Source: Rhododendron vialii
Taxonomy: Eukaryota > Streptophyta > Magnoliopsida > Ericales > Ericaceae
Assembly: GCF_030253575.1 (NCBI RefSeq)
Contig: NC_080562.1
Location: 40,835,852 to 40,899,851, forward strand
Length of the DNA stretch: 64,000 bases
Direction of reading: 5' to 3'
Part shown: piece after piece, positions 45,453-58,491 of the stretch
Position numbering within the stretch: position 1 is the stretch's first letter
Layout: every line of letters begins with the position of its first letter
Notes under the pieces: model-generated
What the model saw: only the letters and a program-made list of their open reading frames with translations
What the model was told of the DNA's origin: nothing
The model's database searches: none
Position numbers and translations under genes: made by a program

Positions 45453-47810
45453 GCTCCTGAGGAGTAACTTTAGAATTGATAAAAATAGGAGCAGCAGAAG
45501 CAACAAATTAACATAAGGTAGGGGCTAAATAATAGAAATCGTAAATGATAGACTTTTTTATTATAATCATTTAGATGCATGAACTATTAGTTAGAGATCA
45601 ATAATGTCGTGCTGCTACCAGCAATTGAATGATAGAATTAAGTCCACTTTAAATTGCTGGCTAGCAGCCTAGTATGTTGGATCAATATGCAACCTTCTTA
45701 AATTTAAGTCTGAAAACTCAAATTGACTATTTTTTCCCCCCCAAAATAATCTAGTGTTGAAAAAAGTTCAAATGGATTTTTTTAAGCCCTTTCCTTTGTT
45801 TTTTCTATTTATTCTTACAACTCCTTCTCAATACAATACACAGGCTTCTTGTGAGGTCTACAGACCAAGAAATACATAATGTGATATATTAGTTATTGGT
45901 TTAATGGTGGTAGGATGAACTAACCAACCCGAGGTTCACGACCTACCGATGATTAAAGAAAAAGGTTCATGACCCACCGTTTGATTTAATTCAACCATCG
46001 AAGGGTCCACATTGAAGCAAAGTTTTTTTTTTATTTTTTATAATTCAGATGTCCGGGTTAATTTACGCACATCTCGTTTAATTCTGAAGCCAAACCACAT
46101 TGAAACAACGTTGCCAAGTAATAAAAAATTCGGCATAGATTAAAAAACTAAAGAAGGGTTGGATCTAGATCAGGAGATCTATTAAAGTTTTGAAAAGTAG
46201 GGAATAAAGAAAAAGCTGTGGAAACACCACCACCATGAAAAATAAATTAAATTCTCTTCAGCTTTAAGGAAAAAGCATAAAAAAACAGAATAAATAAATG
46301 AAATATGCCCCCCTCTTGTCACAGCAGATGATGGCCCAGGGGAATACCTTATACTTTACGCTTAGGCACAGTTTATAATGACTTTACTTTATGAATTTCA
46401 AGATTCTCAATTTTATTTCAATAAATTTCGAGAAAAGAAAATTAGGAGGTTGAAGAAAGAGGAAGACCGAAGACCCCCACAGAAACCAAAGTAGCAATTT
46501 CCCTAAGACCCAATAACCAAAGCAAACAAGTTTCCCTCTTTGCTTTCGTGCCATGATTTCTTCTTTTCATGCTTTTTAATTGGTGCAACAAAAGAGTAAT
46601 TAATAAGGTATTTAGATGGTATGGTGAAAATGATTTTCGCGCCCTCTAACTATTTCCATGCACGCTTTATTTGATATCTTTTTATATTAAAAGACAAGAA
46701 TGTCCTTTCATTCATCAGTCGTTAGTAAACATGTTTCGTAAACGACGAATGTGCAAATGAGCATGAGGTGAGGACAAAAAAGAAGTGCATTGAGGTAAAA
46801 AGGGACTATGAAAATACTCTCCTCCAAGTTTTTTTTTTTTAAAAAATATTTCTCCGTTTTTAGGCTCTGTTTGAAGTTAAAATGTAAGGAGAAGGGTAAG
46901 AAAACCTACATATGTAATTTCGATTTTACCATTAAAAGATTTCAAAGAACTCTATCTTCGCCGTTTGACCTAATTTGATTTTCATAATTTGCTTATCCCA
47001 ATTGATTTTTTGTCTTATAATTAAAGCCCCGAGTATGTATTTTCACTAATTTCTCCTTCCATTTTACTTCTAAAGTTTTCTAAAGCTACCCTCTTTCACC
47101 TATTAATCTATTTTCTCCTTTTCCTTTCCTTAGAGTACCTTGTAAAGGTTTTGCCCCTACTAGAAGCAAAATCCTTCTCCTAACCAAACCCATTTCATTG
47201 ATAATAACATTGTCTTATCAACCAATAACTTGCCCCTACTAGTCAAATGAATTGCACAAATTTTTAGTTCCTTCATTAATTTCTATATTAATTGTTCTCA
47301 AAAGGACAACCGTCGTGTATTGAAAATAATGGCATTAAAGAAGGAAGATATATATTGAAAATAATGGCATTAAAGAAGGAAAATATATTGGGTCCCCAGT
47401 TGGATTAATCATATTAAGAGCAATCCTCAATGCACTCTTAAAATGGCTCCTAAAGTGAGGATCCTAATATTTAGCAAATCATTTTCTTTAGTTGTGACTT
47501 TCAATGGGCTCCCCAAACATGCCCTAAGCATGACTCCTAACACCTTTATTAAATTCAGGTAGCATTGTAGCTAGCTCTAAATGGGACCCAAAGTCTTTAA
47601 ATATTTTTTATTATGAAATTTTCAAAAGATAAAGGTTTTCTTCACACACAAAAAAAATGTCGTGGCAGATCAAATCTCTTAAGGAATCATGCACGAAATA
47701 GAGAATGTTCTTACTAGTCCATTGAGTGCACATACACTCTTTATATTAACAAGCTCTTAATTAGGAGTGAAATTTGGATCTCATCAGGAGCCATTTGTAG
47801 AGGGCGCTTT

Positions 47811-47940
47811 AAGGAAGGACACTGATTTTGGTGCTTCAAAAATGTACACGAGCGCTCCACTTTGCACTGGATTCCGGTAACATCTAGTGCAAAGTGAAGC
47901 GCTTACGTACAAAAGTGAAGTGCCAAAATCAATTTCCCTT
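47811..47940. mobile_element. 130-bp hairpin MITE
   Basis: Ends aaggaaggacactgattttg and caaaatcaatttccctt are inverted, and the arms pair through gcgctccactttgcact and agtgcaaagtgaagcgc. TTAA-like bases occur at both borders. Confidence 0.75.
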
Positions 47941-48225
47941 AATTAGGGAGTTGAAACCGCTATTCATTAGGTGATGTGGAAGTGGGGGAGGTCCCTTTAG
48001 AGAGGCCAATGCAAGGGGGTAAACACACGCAGTTTCTTGGACCAAAATAAACCCCCCAACCACTTGTCATATACTCCACTACCCCCACAAAGTCACAAAT
48101 ATCATCATTGGTAAAGGGGTTTTCCTTTTACATTGTATCTTACTCCAGTTAAGAAGGGAAAAAAAGCTCTTTTATGGAGTAATTGACTCGCAGGTAGTGC
48201 TATGCGTGCAAGTGTGCATTTGTTC

Positions 48226-48370
48226 GTGTCGTGCGGGTCGAAACTTACCCGACAATGAATTTTGCTATCTTAACACCGTTATAGTTGCGGCCGCTGTTCA
48301 CCGTGGCTTCGGTCGCCGGCTCCCGTATCATCAGGTCACCAACTTCCTTGACCTTGCGGCACTAGACAAG
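48226..48370 (-). pseudogene. Organellar large-subunit rRNA fragment in nuclear DNA
   Basis: The plus strand reads like the antisense of plant organellar LSU rRNA: gtgcgggtcgaaacttaccc, gttatagttgcggccgctgt, tcaccgtggcttcggtcgcc and tcatcaggtcaccaacttcc, then gaccttgcggcac. These are diverged copies of a highly conserved domain of plastid 23S and mitochondrial 26S rRNA. The short length and changes show an old transfer into the nucleus. The gtcgtgcgggtc start leans towards a mitochondrial source, but this is not certain. A 74-codon open frame across it is accidental. Confidence 0.82.
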
Positions 48371-48689
48371 CATAACCTTTTTCTTTTCGAGCTAGGTCAT
48401 GTGGTTGGGTGGGATTTTTAAGAAAGGCTTACCGATTTAACCTGAAACGATCTAAGGCCTTGTTCCTCTATATTTTTCGGTACCATGTTGGTAATAAACT
48501 GTCCTCACTGGAGGACAAAAAAATTTTAGCGGTGGAACCGTGAATAGTTTGTTTACGGAGCCAATCGCAACCGTCCAAAATTGTTCTCGACGGTCCGGAT
48601 TTTAATGAAACTTTTCTTATGAAAAATTAAGAACTTGCTTACGGCAGAACTGTGAATATGTGTTTCTCTCTTCTCATTGACGATATGAG

Positions 48690-48720
<31 letters not shown>

Positions 48721-51337
48721 GGGGTTGATTATTGTTACTAGTACTATATAACTATTGATGATAGTATTCAATTTGGTAAAGAGTTTGTTGAGACCCAAAC
48801 AAGTAGAATGATGATTAGGTGTGGTTCCTTGTAGCTGAATTTTCAACCTTTTTTTTCCCCCTTTCGTACCAGACAATGATGCTCTGCCACGTCCTAAAAA
48901 ATTAAAAGAAGTGGAAGTTTTGCCCAAAAACATCATCCATCCATCAAATGATGTTTACAACGAGGTTGTGTCATTCAATTTGATGGCCTTTCTAAATTAC
49001 TCCTCCTTCCAGAAGGCCGGTCCTAAAAAAAAATAAAAATAAAAATAAAATACTTCGTAAACAAAACTTTGTCGACCGTGCAATTCTTTAATAAAATGTT
49101 AAAATATTTCTGTGTTGTTTTTAGCTCTTGACTCAGTCCCACGTAAATTAAATTATGAGAAAAGCAAAACGCAGACGGTATGATCACTATTCTGTAACAG
49201 TATATTTTTTGTGTTACTGTATTGGTAAAATAGCCCAGTGGAAAAACCAGACGGTAACTAAACGACTATCGATAAAATGAAATGATGTAGTACTGATATA
49301 TCTAAATGAGATAAGGATGTTGAATGTAGAGAGAGGTATGATAATTGACAACTTTACGATTTCGAATGGCAAAATAAAGTATGGGTTAAAAATAAAAAGC
49401 ACGTGAGAGAACTATACTGGTTTTCGAGATCGGGACTATCAACCACGTACTCAGCTATCTCTCCGATTAGGGAATTTTTCTCCAAGGAACTTTAAACTTT
49501 TAATAGTTCTTTGAATAGCGAATGGACTTGCCAATGAGGAAATTAAAGTATATTATCACTACAAATCCTACCAAAACGATTTGCTTGATTAATCAACCTA
49601 ATTGTTGGGTTGCCCAATCTGGAATGAGCTTCTAAGGAGCTATTGCCCTATTAACTTGAAATTTACTACAGCTATAGTGTTTAAAAAACTATACAAACTG
49701 AACGGTTCAGATTGTAATAGTAGTATCACAATGGAACGTACCGAGACACACTACGCTCACAGTTTATCAACAGAGAAAAACATTCCCACCAAATCAGTCC
49801 AATTTTTTATCCTATCACCCACTTGTGGTTATAGATTCTTGGGTTCGGTTCCCTTCTTTTCTATGTACTTTGATTGACAACTTTTCTGATACTGACCTAT
49901 TGGTCAAGTCTTTTTCTTCTTTTTTAATCGAACGATAGAATGTTAAGAATTAATAGTTACAACGGGAGTCAAGCACCTCTTTCATGAGAACTCGAACTCA
50001 ACATCTCTCCGTTAGAAAGGAGAGTACGCAACGAACCAATCACACCAGCTGTGGTGTTATATTGGTTAAGTCATTTGAGGTGTTAAATTTTTGAAGCCGC
50101 AGAACGGCAATTTTTAGTCGATAAATTCCCTCGCATAGACTTTTGAAAGTATCTTGTAGACTTGTACTTCATTGTAATTGGTTTGGTGAAAGGCTTATCT
50201 CCTTGTTTCTAGTGTTACGCATTACTATATAATTATTAATTATTAGAAAAATGAAGTACCAGTTGGATAACAATAAAAATTACTAGGAAATGATACCACA
50301 AAAGGGAATTAAGATTGTTACAGAGTGCAATTATATCCATCACTTCACCCTAACCTCAATTATGAGTGGTGACTAAGCCCACTAATTAATCAGACATCTT
50401 TACAAACCAATGTGCTTATGTAGTTAAATAATGATGATATCATAAATTTAGAAATGGGATCTGCCACGTACCGTAGTATGATTGGAACTAGCTAGTTTAG
50501 TTGGTCACCCTTTTATATTCTTAATTAAGTTAAGAGATCGGAGTGAAATCCAACAAAATGTAAACATTAATCATTATCTTCTAATCATAGAGAGCTAGCT
50601 TTTTCTTGATCAGGTGTATTTATATATCTTTCTTAGTTTTGACCATCTCCAAGATTCTTGTTTATTGGATCCAATTTTAATTTGGTCATTGTGGGAGATA
50701 ACGTGATTGATGTTGCGTCATATTCTTGTAATTCTTGTAATATACATGAATTTAATTCACAAACCAATGAGTTTATTGTAGTAAATGAAGTTGTAAATTT
50801 TGAAACGGTATCCATCGTCGTCGAATTATCGGAACTAGTTTAATTGGTCATCCTTACATACTCTTGCTTAAGAGATCAGGGTGATATCTAAACCAAAGGC
50901 TAACATGGTTGATATTGCATCATACTCTTGTGACTCTAGTTCATAAGATACGTGAATGCAATTCGTTAACATTTTGAAGAGAAAAAAGAAAAAGAAAAGA
51001 ATGATAGGAACAACTCAACCACTATAATTTGTAAACCAAGTTTAAATTTGTGTTTGTTTTAACTGGTAAACCAAGTTTAAATTTTTGTTTGTGTTAATTT
51101 AGCATTTTTTATTTTGTCGAAAAAATCATAGAGTTAAACAAGGATATGATATAGCTAGATATACAGGTCAAACCTCTATTTTGGCACCAAGTGGTTGGGT
51201 CAATAAATAAACACTTATCTTCAGATGACGCATCGCTCCACGTTTAAGTTCAAAAGATTTTTTAGCTGCTTGTTGCACGCGATGGGATATTATCTTCAGA
51301 TGACTACGTGGTGCTAACGACAATACTCTCTGGCAAC
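48371..51337. other. Gene-poor spacer
   Basis: No gene recognised. It contains a GA run (48691-48722), a minus-oriented tRNA-like SINE (about 49940-50062, with gagttcgagttctcatg on the minus strand) and two related SINE heads (ggaactagctagtttagttg near 50484; ggaactagtttaattggtca near 50830), each followed by an aagagatc.gggtgatatc-like phrase. Confidence 0.5.
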
Positions 51338-51523
51338 GGGATTTTGGGTTGGTACTGTTCTGTGAGGTGTGTTGCGCACATTCGAATCGTTAAATCGTGT
51401 ATCCGACGGTTCGGATTTTATCTTGGCAACCAACGATCGAGAACCGTTTATTACCGAGATGAGATCTGAGCCGTCAGATCTCGGGGGTGCGTAGCACACA
51501 CCACTGTACAGCACCATCCCCCA
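51338..51523. mobile_element. Hairpin MITE
   Basis: The left end gggattttgggttggtactg and the right end cagcaccatccccc are inverted, and pairing continues with aggtgtgttgcgcac and gtgcgtagcacacacc, and gttcggattttatcttgg with ccgagatgagatctgagc. A one-armed relative (about 26352-26463) starts gggaatggtgttgtgc. Confidence 0.65.
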
Positions 51524-51732
51524 ATTGCTAGTGGACTACCTATATGCTTATTCATTTGAGAAATACTACAAACATAACTTTAAAATACAACTCTAGATAC
51601 AACTTGGTCAGCAGCAACCAACATAAATTTAAAATACAACTCCAGATACAACTGGATCAGCGACCGTTCGATGTACATGAGTCCACAAACATTCAGCAGT
51701 TTCAGACACAGTTGTGTTTGAACCCTATTATA

Positions 51733-52060
51733 GGTACCGACGGGCACGCGGAGTCCACTCTGAGTCCCGCACAGATGATTTGAGTCGTTCAATAATTTAA
51801 AAAAAAAAACACAAGTGAGCCATAAAAAATCAGCTTAATCTAATATGTATAGGTACTCAATTTAATCTTCTATTTTTCATTCAGATACAGGATCTTGAAA
51901 TCTGAATGAAAAATCGAAGATTAGATCTAGCGCCTACACATGTTGGATTGAGCTGATTACTCACATGGACATTCGGGTTTTTTTTTTTTAAATATTGAAC
52001 GACTCAAATCATCCGTGCAGGGTCTGAAATGGGCCCCGTATGCCCGTCGGTACCTTATCG
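51733..52060. mobile_element. 330-bp hairpin element
   Basis: The left end ataggtaccgacgggcacgc is inverted at the right end as atgcccgtcggtacctta. The arms pair through gcacagatgatttgagtcgt with its near-inverse and through ttttcattcagat with atctgaatgaaaa around the loop near 51895. Non-coding. Confidence 0.8.
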
Positions 52061-52294
52061 GTATGTCGTCTGTCCCTTTAGCTTTTTCGATTGTGTTTTA
52101 AATTATATGCATGTACTAACGTGTGAAGATGTACATAATAAAGATCGAATAAAAAAGGTTCCACCTGGCCTGGTTAGTAAAACGGATGCCGTAGATTGAA
52201 GTTGAAGCTTGTTCTTCCTTATTAAAATCCGTTATGGTCCTCGCTCATGTCCCCATCCCAAAAACAAAAGAAGGTCAAAAATCAAGGTTTTGGC

Positions 52295-52843
52295 CAGGGC
52301 TGTAAACGAACTAAGCAGCTCGCAGCTCGGTTCGTTAATAGTTCGTTCAAGCTCGGCTCGAAAGTTAAACGAACGAGCTGGAGCCAATTTTTTCAGCTCA
52401 TTTTGTAAACGAGACGAGCTCGAGTTAGGATAAGTTTGGCTCGAGTCGGCTTGCGAGCTGGGGTATATATACTTAAGTTTAGAATTTTTATTGTTATTTC
52501 ATAATTTGTTCTTTCCGTTTTCACTTGACAGTCAACCAAAGGAGGCGAAGGCACACACACACTAGTACAGTACAGCCTCGCTCCATAGGAAAATGAAAGA
52601 TATATACTTTCACAATCAAAATATTTTTTTATTGCATTAGGTCTATGCGAGGATATATATACATTTTTTCGTTGGTCCGTTAAGACTCGTGAACAAGCTC
52701 GAGCTGGAGTTAAGCCAAGGCCTGCTCGGCTCGAGCTCGACTCTTTAAATTTTCACTGAGCTCAAGCTCGAGTTCGTTAAAAACTTAATAAACAAGTTTG
52801 AACACGGTAAAGCTCGATTCGATTCGGCTCGTTTGCGGCCCTA
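52295..52843. mobile_element. Non-autonomous hAT element with 8-bp target duplication
   Basis: The ends CAGGGCTGTAAACGA and TCGTTTGCGGCCCTA are inverted copies, and a perfect 8-bp repeat gttttggc flanks them (52287-52294 and 52844-52851), the hAT signature. The 549-bp interior is full of aactcgagctcg-like words near both ends (subterminal repeats) and has no transposase. A degraded relative lies at 53800-54128. Confidence 0.92.
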
Positions 52844-52851
52844 GTTTTGGC

Positions 52852-53548
52852 CCATTATTTGTGAAGAGCCGGGCGAAGTTGCAGAATGGCCTGCGTACCA
52901 TTTGGGCTTATTGCAATTATAATCCAAACTCTACCTTACTAAATGTTATTGTACTATATAATGAACTCTTTTTCATTTGCCACAAAAGTTTGAATTTTTA
53001 TAGATAGAGATAGAAATGCGTTGTTATTAATTTCTCCATCGCAGCCACAGTGCCCGACTTTGCGGTCACCCTATTTGAGTTCGTGTGAGTTCAAACAAGA
53101 AATACTCCTTCTGTTCCATAAAATCAATTCCCTATAAAATTATTCCTTTTGTCTCGTGAAGTCAATTTTCTATAAAATTACGTGCAATTTTCAAGTTAAA
53201 AAATAATGTATTCGTTGAAATACATTTTTTATACAATATAAATTTTATTTAATACAGTAAAAAAAATTAAAAAAAAATCTTTTAATTAATACATTACTAT
53301 TTTTTAACTTGAAAATGGTCAGTAATTTCGTTGAAATCCAAGAGGGAGAGAAATACACTGACAACTGTACAGTCTCTACCGATAATCGAAGGAACGGTTT
53401 TGCTTGAAGGAATGGATACCAAAAGCCACGAAAGTGAGAACCGCGCGCGCGAAAGATACAGTGATCTAGAGAGAGAGAGAGAGAGAGCTGGAGACCTGTG
53501 TCGGGGATTGTGTTGAGAAAGATCGGGTGGATAGATTATTAGAGAGAG
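52852..53548. other. Upstream region of the lipocalin gene
   Basis: No other gene. A Stowaway-like end (tactccttctgttcc at about 53104) and a duplicated phrase gaagtcaattttctataaaa follow, and a GA run lies at 53472-53489, probably in the 5' leader. Confidence 0.5.
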
Positions 53549-56500
53549 ATGGTGCATCATCTTCTGGTTGTAGGGTCGTCACCGCTTCTCCTCCAATCAC
53601 ATTCTCCCCATATCCCTAGGTACTTGTAATCGCTACCTCCATTCTAGTAGTATTTTTCTTGCATTTTAGTTCTCTATTTGGTTTCCCTGAATCTTTAGAT
53701 TTATAGTTTTACTATTTCTGTCTTAGTTTACCTTTAGTTGGAAAACTGAAAAGCTTTCAGATCGACTAAATTAAATAGGTGCAGTGAGCAGAATTACCGA
53801 TGGGGCTGCTAAACGAACTAAGCTACTAGAGTTCGAGCTCGTGTTTGTTCATTAAAAGCTCGTTTAAGATTGGTTTGTTACATAAACAAACCGAACCAAA
53901 CCAAACTGAGCCTTGTGCTCCAATCAATTGGGGTCAGCAAGCTACTATTGGCTCGTTCAGTTTCTGATGTATGAATAAATTCAAGCTACTTGAGATCGTG
54001 TCATGTTTGGGATTGGTTCGTCTCATAAAGAAACTTAGTTCAAGCATACTTTTGAAGCTGGTTAAGTTTTCAAACTAAACTTGAACAACTACTTGTTCAG
54101 CTTGTTTGGTTCCTTTATCACCCCTTGTTTGGTTCCTTCAACATGTGTGATGTGTTCCTGTTAAGCAAATTGAAAACTGGAACTATGTCACTTAGAAGTT
54201 TGTCCTTTTTGGCTTCGATGTAGGCAACAAGTCTCAATTGTAGTGGCAAGTTTTAAGAAAAATTGAAACAGGTGTACTTTTCCTTGAAGAATTGTTCAGC
54301 TATGAATTTTCGCTGAGCGAGAGTGACGAAATTCTGCTGGATATCATGAGTTTAAAACCATGTCCGTATTCTTTTTCCTCTTGTCATATTGCGTATATGA
54401 CTCTGCAAGGGAGCGTATTTGGTATTAGACCTCATGTGCAAAACATGGGTCCTTAAACATCAATAAGGGGACAAAGAAACACACACAAGTGTTGAAGGGG
54501 AACTAGAGGGGCACTGCCCAATTGAAATTATTCTCAGACTATCAGATGATTCTGGACATTCATAGGGTAACATTGTGAGATACTGAAAAGGACGAAAGGA
54601 AAGAAAGCAATCTTTGAAATTACTGAGCAGAAATGTTTACCCATGATTTGTTGTTCATCTTAAATTAGCTCCATTTGGATCTTTGAACAAAGATTATATG
54701 CTAATGTAGAGTTCGTTTGCAATTAACACGCAGTTTATGGAATGTTTTTATCATTCTCTTATCAATATTCATAACATTCATATTAGGAAAAATCAGCTTC
54801 CTCCCATAACTTGCCCCATGCAGTTCAGAAAAATTAAAAGAACACAACTTGACCCATCATAAAGTAGTCTTCCCTGTGAAGTTCAGAATTCCCATTTAAG
54901 TATTCAAATCAGAGCCTCTTTGGGTACTCAATCTCCATTTTCTCTTGTAGCATATCAAGTATAATTTAAACGGCATCACTTTTTTGTCTTTATAGGGGAA
55001 TGTCAGGGCATATAACAATAAAATGCTCATTTGAGCAGCATATATCGAGCAGGGCTATGACCAGACATGTATTATCAGGGCTTGCTGCTTCATTTATATT
55101 TCTTTCTCAAACAAGTCAGGTTAGTGCTTTATGTTTTTCAGCAAACCAAATCATTATCTTTCAAATATTCCAACATGATACCATCCCAGGGACTCTGAAA
55201 TCTCGTCAGCATTGTCCTCTGCAGAAATAAGGTGCAGATGTAGGACCAATCATCAATATATCCGGTCTATGTGACAAGAATCACTTCTATGTCATTGTCC
55301 TGACAACATTTAGTTAAAAAACCTTACGTTTCTTGCCCGACAATGAGAAGTTTGTTTAGGTGTAGTTTTTGCCTTTTTGGTGTTGATGTCCTTGGGTGTT
55401 TAGGCTTTTTCCTTGGCGAATTAAATGTCACTTCTAGAATGATACGTGCATATGGTCTCTTGCACTGCAGATTGAATAGTTATCTTTCAGTGTGTATGAG
55501 AAATAACTTGAAGTCTCATACAATACTGAAGGAGGTAGATGATACGAGTTATTGAATAACAATGTTAATCCTTAAATGTACCCTGTAACGAAAACCGTCC
55601 TTGATGTTCTTGACAGGCTGTTGCAGGAGATATTTCTAGTCACCATAATTTTTGCCAGCTAGCTAGAGCCGCAGATAATGTGCCAACTCTTCCACTTGAT
55701 GAGGGGTCTGATGGAGGAAGCGAGAAGAAGATGATGATGATGATGATGATGAGAGCTATGACAGCAAATAATTTTGATCCCATGAGATATTCTGGTAGAT
55801 GGTTTGAAGTAGCTTCACTCAAAGGTGGCTTTGCTGGACAAGGTCAAGAAGATTGCCACTGTACCCAGGTAGAATTCAAAGCATAGATATGTCTGGACTT
55901 GTAGGGATGGCAATCTCCCTAACCGATGGACACCCGAACCGATCTGCAGTGATCTTGCAGTTGTTACCTTTTTTTTTAACCGCGGGTTTGGTTTTCATTT
56001 TTTATTTCAAGAAAAAATGCAAGTTCCGGTTTGGGTTTTGTTTACACAATACCTTCACACCCCTAACCCGACCTGTAGTATATATGTACATAAATATTCT
56101 CGTACATGTAGATATATACGTACACAAGTCACCTAGTATTGATATATACATTCACACAACCGGGTTTGGGAAAAAACCGAATCAGACAGATCCACATCGG
56201 GTACAGGTACGGTCTAGGTGAAAAGAAACTCGTCGAGTTGCCGTTCAGTGTGATTTTTACATTTCGGATCGGGTTTGTCAAAAACCCAGGCCGAATTGGC
56301 TCATTGCCCCTATGTACTTGTGATGAAAATTTTTCATTTTAGAGATTGCTGCATCTAGTAAGTATGGATTGAGTACTAACCCATCCAAACTGGCCTTGAA
56401 TGAAGTCTGCAACAGCACAGCCTTGGAATACTGTTAACCTTTTGTGTGAACGCAATCAATGCATGAACATAATTTAATAGACATTCAGTCCATTTACGGC

Positions 56501-58491
56501 AGTAATGAACTTTCTGGTTGCTGAATCAGGGATGTTAGGCTCCACTGCATACAACTCGCAACCAATTATCTGGTCCACAGCTACCTATAAATTTTTGTGG
56601 ATACAATATCACTGGTACTCGTAGAGGCATTTCTAATCTCTATGTGATGCATGGTTCTTTGAGAAGCAATGCTCGTGCTTCTGACAGTCTAATATACCAG
56701 TTCTTTTTTGGTTGCAGGGCATATATACATTTGACATGAACGCACCTTCTATCCAGGTCGACACCTTCTGTGTGCATGGGGGTCCTGACGGATACATTAC
56801 AGGTATAAGGGGAAAGGTACAATGCCTTCCAGAGGAAGATGTGGAGAAGAACGAAACTGAACTGGAAAAGCAAGAGATGATCAAAGGAAAGTGTTACCTT
56901 CGTTTTCCTACTTTGCCATTCATCCCCAAGGAGCCTTATGATGTGATTGCGACTGATTATGACAATTTCGCACTTGTTTCTGGTGCAAAAGACAGAAGCT
57001 TTGTTCAGGTAAGTACACATATATGGCATATGCAAGCGGGTATCTTGCTCGTTTACATTCTTGTGGGATGGTTAGCCTCCTTTACCTGGTGCGCTCCTTG
57101 GTGTTTTTATCCAATTGATGTTTAGCTCCGTCATTTAGTGGTCCGTTACTTTATGTGGGTTTTGGTTTGATCCAATTCAAACTTCTCTCTGTTTTGTTGG
57201 TTAATAGTCAACAAATGTTGGATTTTACCCATTGAATGAGAGAAGCCCGGTTTGAGAGTGACCAGGGCCCCAAGGTCAAGATCTCAGCCACCGACAGCTG
57301 AGATTTGGCCGTCGTTCGCAACTTTCTGCCTCCCCCGCGTGACTGGCCTTTAATGGCCATTTGGACTATTTTCTTTTTTTCTTCCCGTTTCTGACTATAT
57401 ATGTACATTGTAGGGAGAGGGCAGAAGGTGTGGCGAGATAGAGAGGGACAGACCAGAGAGCTGAGTCAGAGAGAGGTTTTTCAGGATTTGTATATTACTT
57501 GTTTGAATATAGAGAAACCTGACTTTTCCTGTCAATACGTGTGTTGTGTTGATTTGAATCCTGGGGCATGACAACAAAACATCGAACACTACTCCTGAGG
57601 TAATATAACAAGATCTTACTAAAGTTATTAGGACTATAACTGGCAAATCCAATCAAATATATATTTCCTTGTTTTAACCTGCCATCGCTAACGGCCAAGT
57701 GGATGACTTTTGTCAAAGACTGAGAGCACATGACCTTTTTTACTGGTGGAAAATCAACCTCCCCTATAATTTTCTTTGTTTCAGAAAAGCTAAAGAGAAA
57801 AAAGCCTTCAAGCTCTGAGTCTTGCAGGAATATGAACTTGGTTTTTGTCATTAGTTGATTTCTGGACTTTAAGCCGAGGTTTGCTAATGCACAGAATAAT
57901 CATTGTCTTTTTTTATATTTGCGCTCCAGATAAATAACCGTATATGTGAAATGTGGTGTTTTCTCTTTACAGAACCACTTCAAAACATTCTGTGGCTGAC
58001 TCTGACTTTCTTTCAGAGTTTTACTATCACCAAACTATATTTTCGTTGGTGCTTTGTTTTGTGGGAACTGTTTTTGTTTCAATCATGTTGGAACCTTTAC
58101 GTATGAAAGTAAAATACTCATTCTCATTGCACCTTAGCTATGCAACAAACTTTGTTGGTATTTATGTGGATAACCAATTAAATTAGATATCGTCGGGGTA
58201 TGTATTCAGATCTACTCAAGGACACCTGATCCTGGACCGGAATTCACAGAGAAGTACAAAGATTACTTAGCAAGCTTCGGTTATGACCCAAGCAAAATCA
58301 AGGACACTCCACAAGACTGTCAAGTGATGTCCGATAGCCAGTTAGCTGCAATGATGTCATTGAATGGTATGCTACAGGCTCTGACAAACCAATTCCCTGA
58401 TCTGGGTTTAAAATCCGCTGTTGAGTTCAATCCGTTTACCAGTGTATTCGGCACACTGAAGAAGCTTGTTGAGCTATACTTCAAGCAATGA
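53549..58491 (+). CDS. LCNP: Chloroplastic lipocalin (LCNP/CHL)
   Basis: Exons are 53549-53619, 54996-55119, 55617-55868, 56718-57008 and 58210-58491; all junctions are GT..AG and phases close, giving 339 residues (353 in Arabidopsis). The N-terminus is a transit peptide followed by HVLSGLAASFIFLSQTSQAV and a likely lumenal cleavage site after AVA. The lipocalin signature GRW is at 125-127 (MRYSGRWFEVASLKGG). Other matches are GFAGQGQEDCHCTQ, VDTFCVHGGPDGYITGIRGK, RFPTLPFIPKEPYDVIATDY, DNFALVSGAKDRSFVQ and SVFGTLKKLVELYF. The thylakoid-lumen protein is needed for sustained photoprotective quenching (qH) and protects lipids in stress. Intron 1 and intron 3 carry hAT-type elements. Seven ATG codons in a row occur at 55731-55751. 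Confidence 0.95.
53800..54128. mobile_element. Degraded hAT-type element in LCNP intron 1
   Basis: The left end ggggctgctaaacgaactaa closely resembles the start of the hAT element at 52295, the interior is full of gctcg and aacaaaccgaacc words, and the right end reads ggttcctttatcacccctt. No target duplication is visible. Confidence 0.55.
55731..55751 (+). repeat. LCNP: (ATG)7 in-frame trinucleotide run in LCNP exon 3
   Basis: Seven ATG codons encode Met 104-110, just before the lipocalin domain. A Met run at the same place is remembered from Arabidopsis LCNP, so it seems an old, retained feature in the plastid protein despite being a slippery repeat. Confidence 0.9.
55902..56312. mobile_element. 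hAT-type element in LCNP intron 3
   Basis: The ends TAGGGATGGCAAT and ATTGCCCCTA are inverted, and the flanks tggacttg (55894-55901) and tgtacttg (56313-56320) match at seven of eight bases, a hAT-size target duplication. Interior words such as ccgaaccgatc and cgggtttgg are typical of short non-autonomous hAT elements. No transposase. Confidence 0.8.

Larger units (their letters stand above)
44539..48225. other. Gene-poor spacer with MITEs
   Basis: No gene recognised in 3.7 kb. Two minus-oriented SINE tails (about 44893-44950 and 46025-46090) can be read from poly(T) followed by the inverse of the Au-like end. A 33-bp tandem duplication (attgaaaataatggcattaa at about 47318 and 47354) is present. 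Two MITEs are listed separately. Confidence 0.5.

Noticed and set aside
48197-48421. 74-codon open frame read as a protein gene
   Set aside because: The DNA matches the antisense of organellar large-subunit rRNA, so the frame is accidental.
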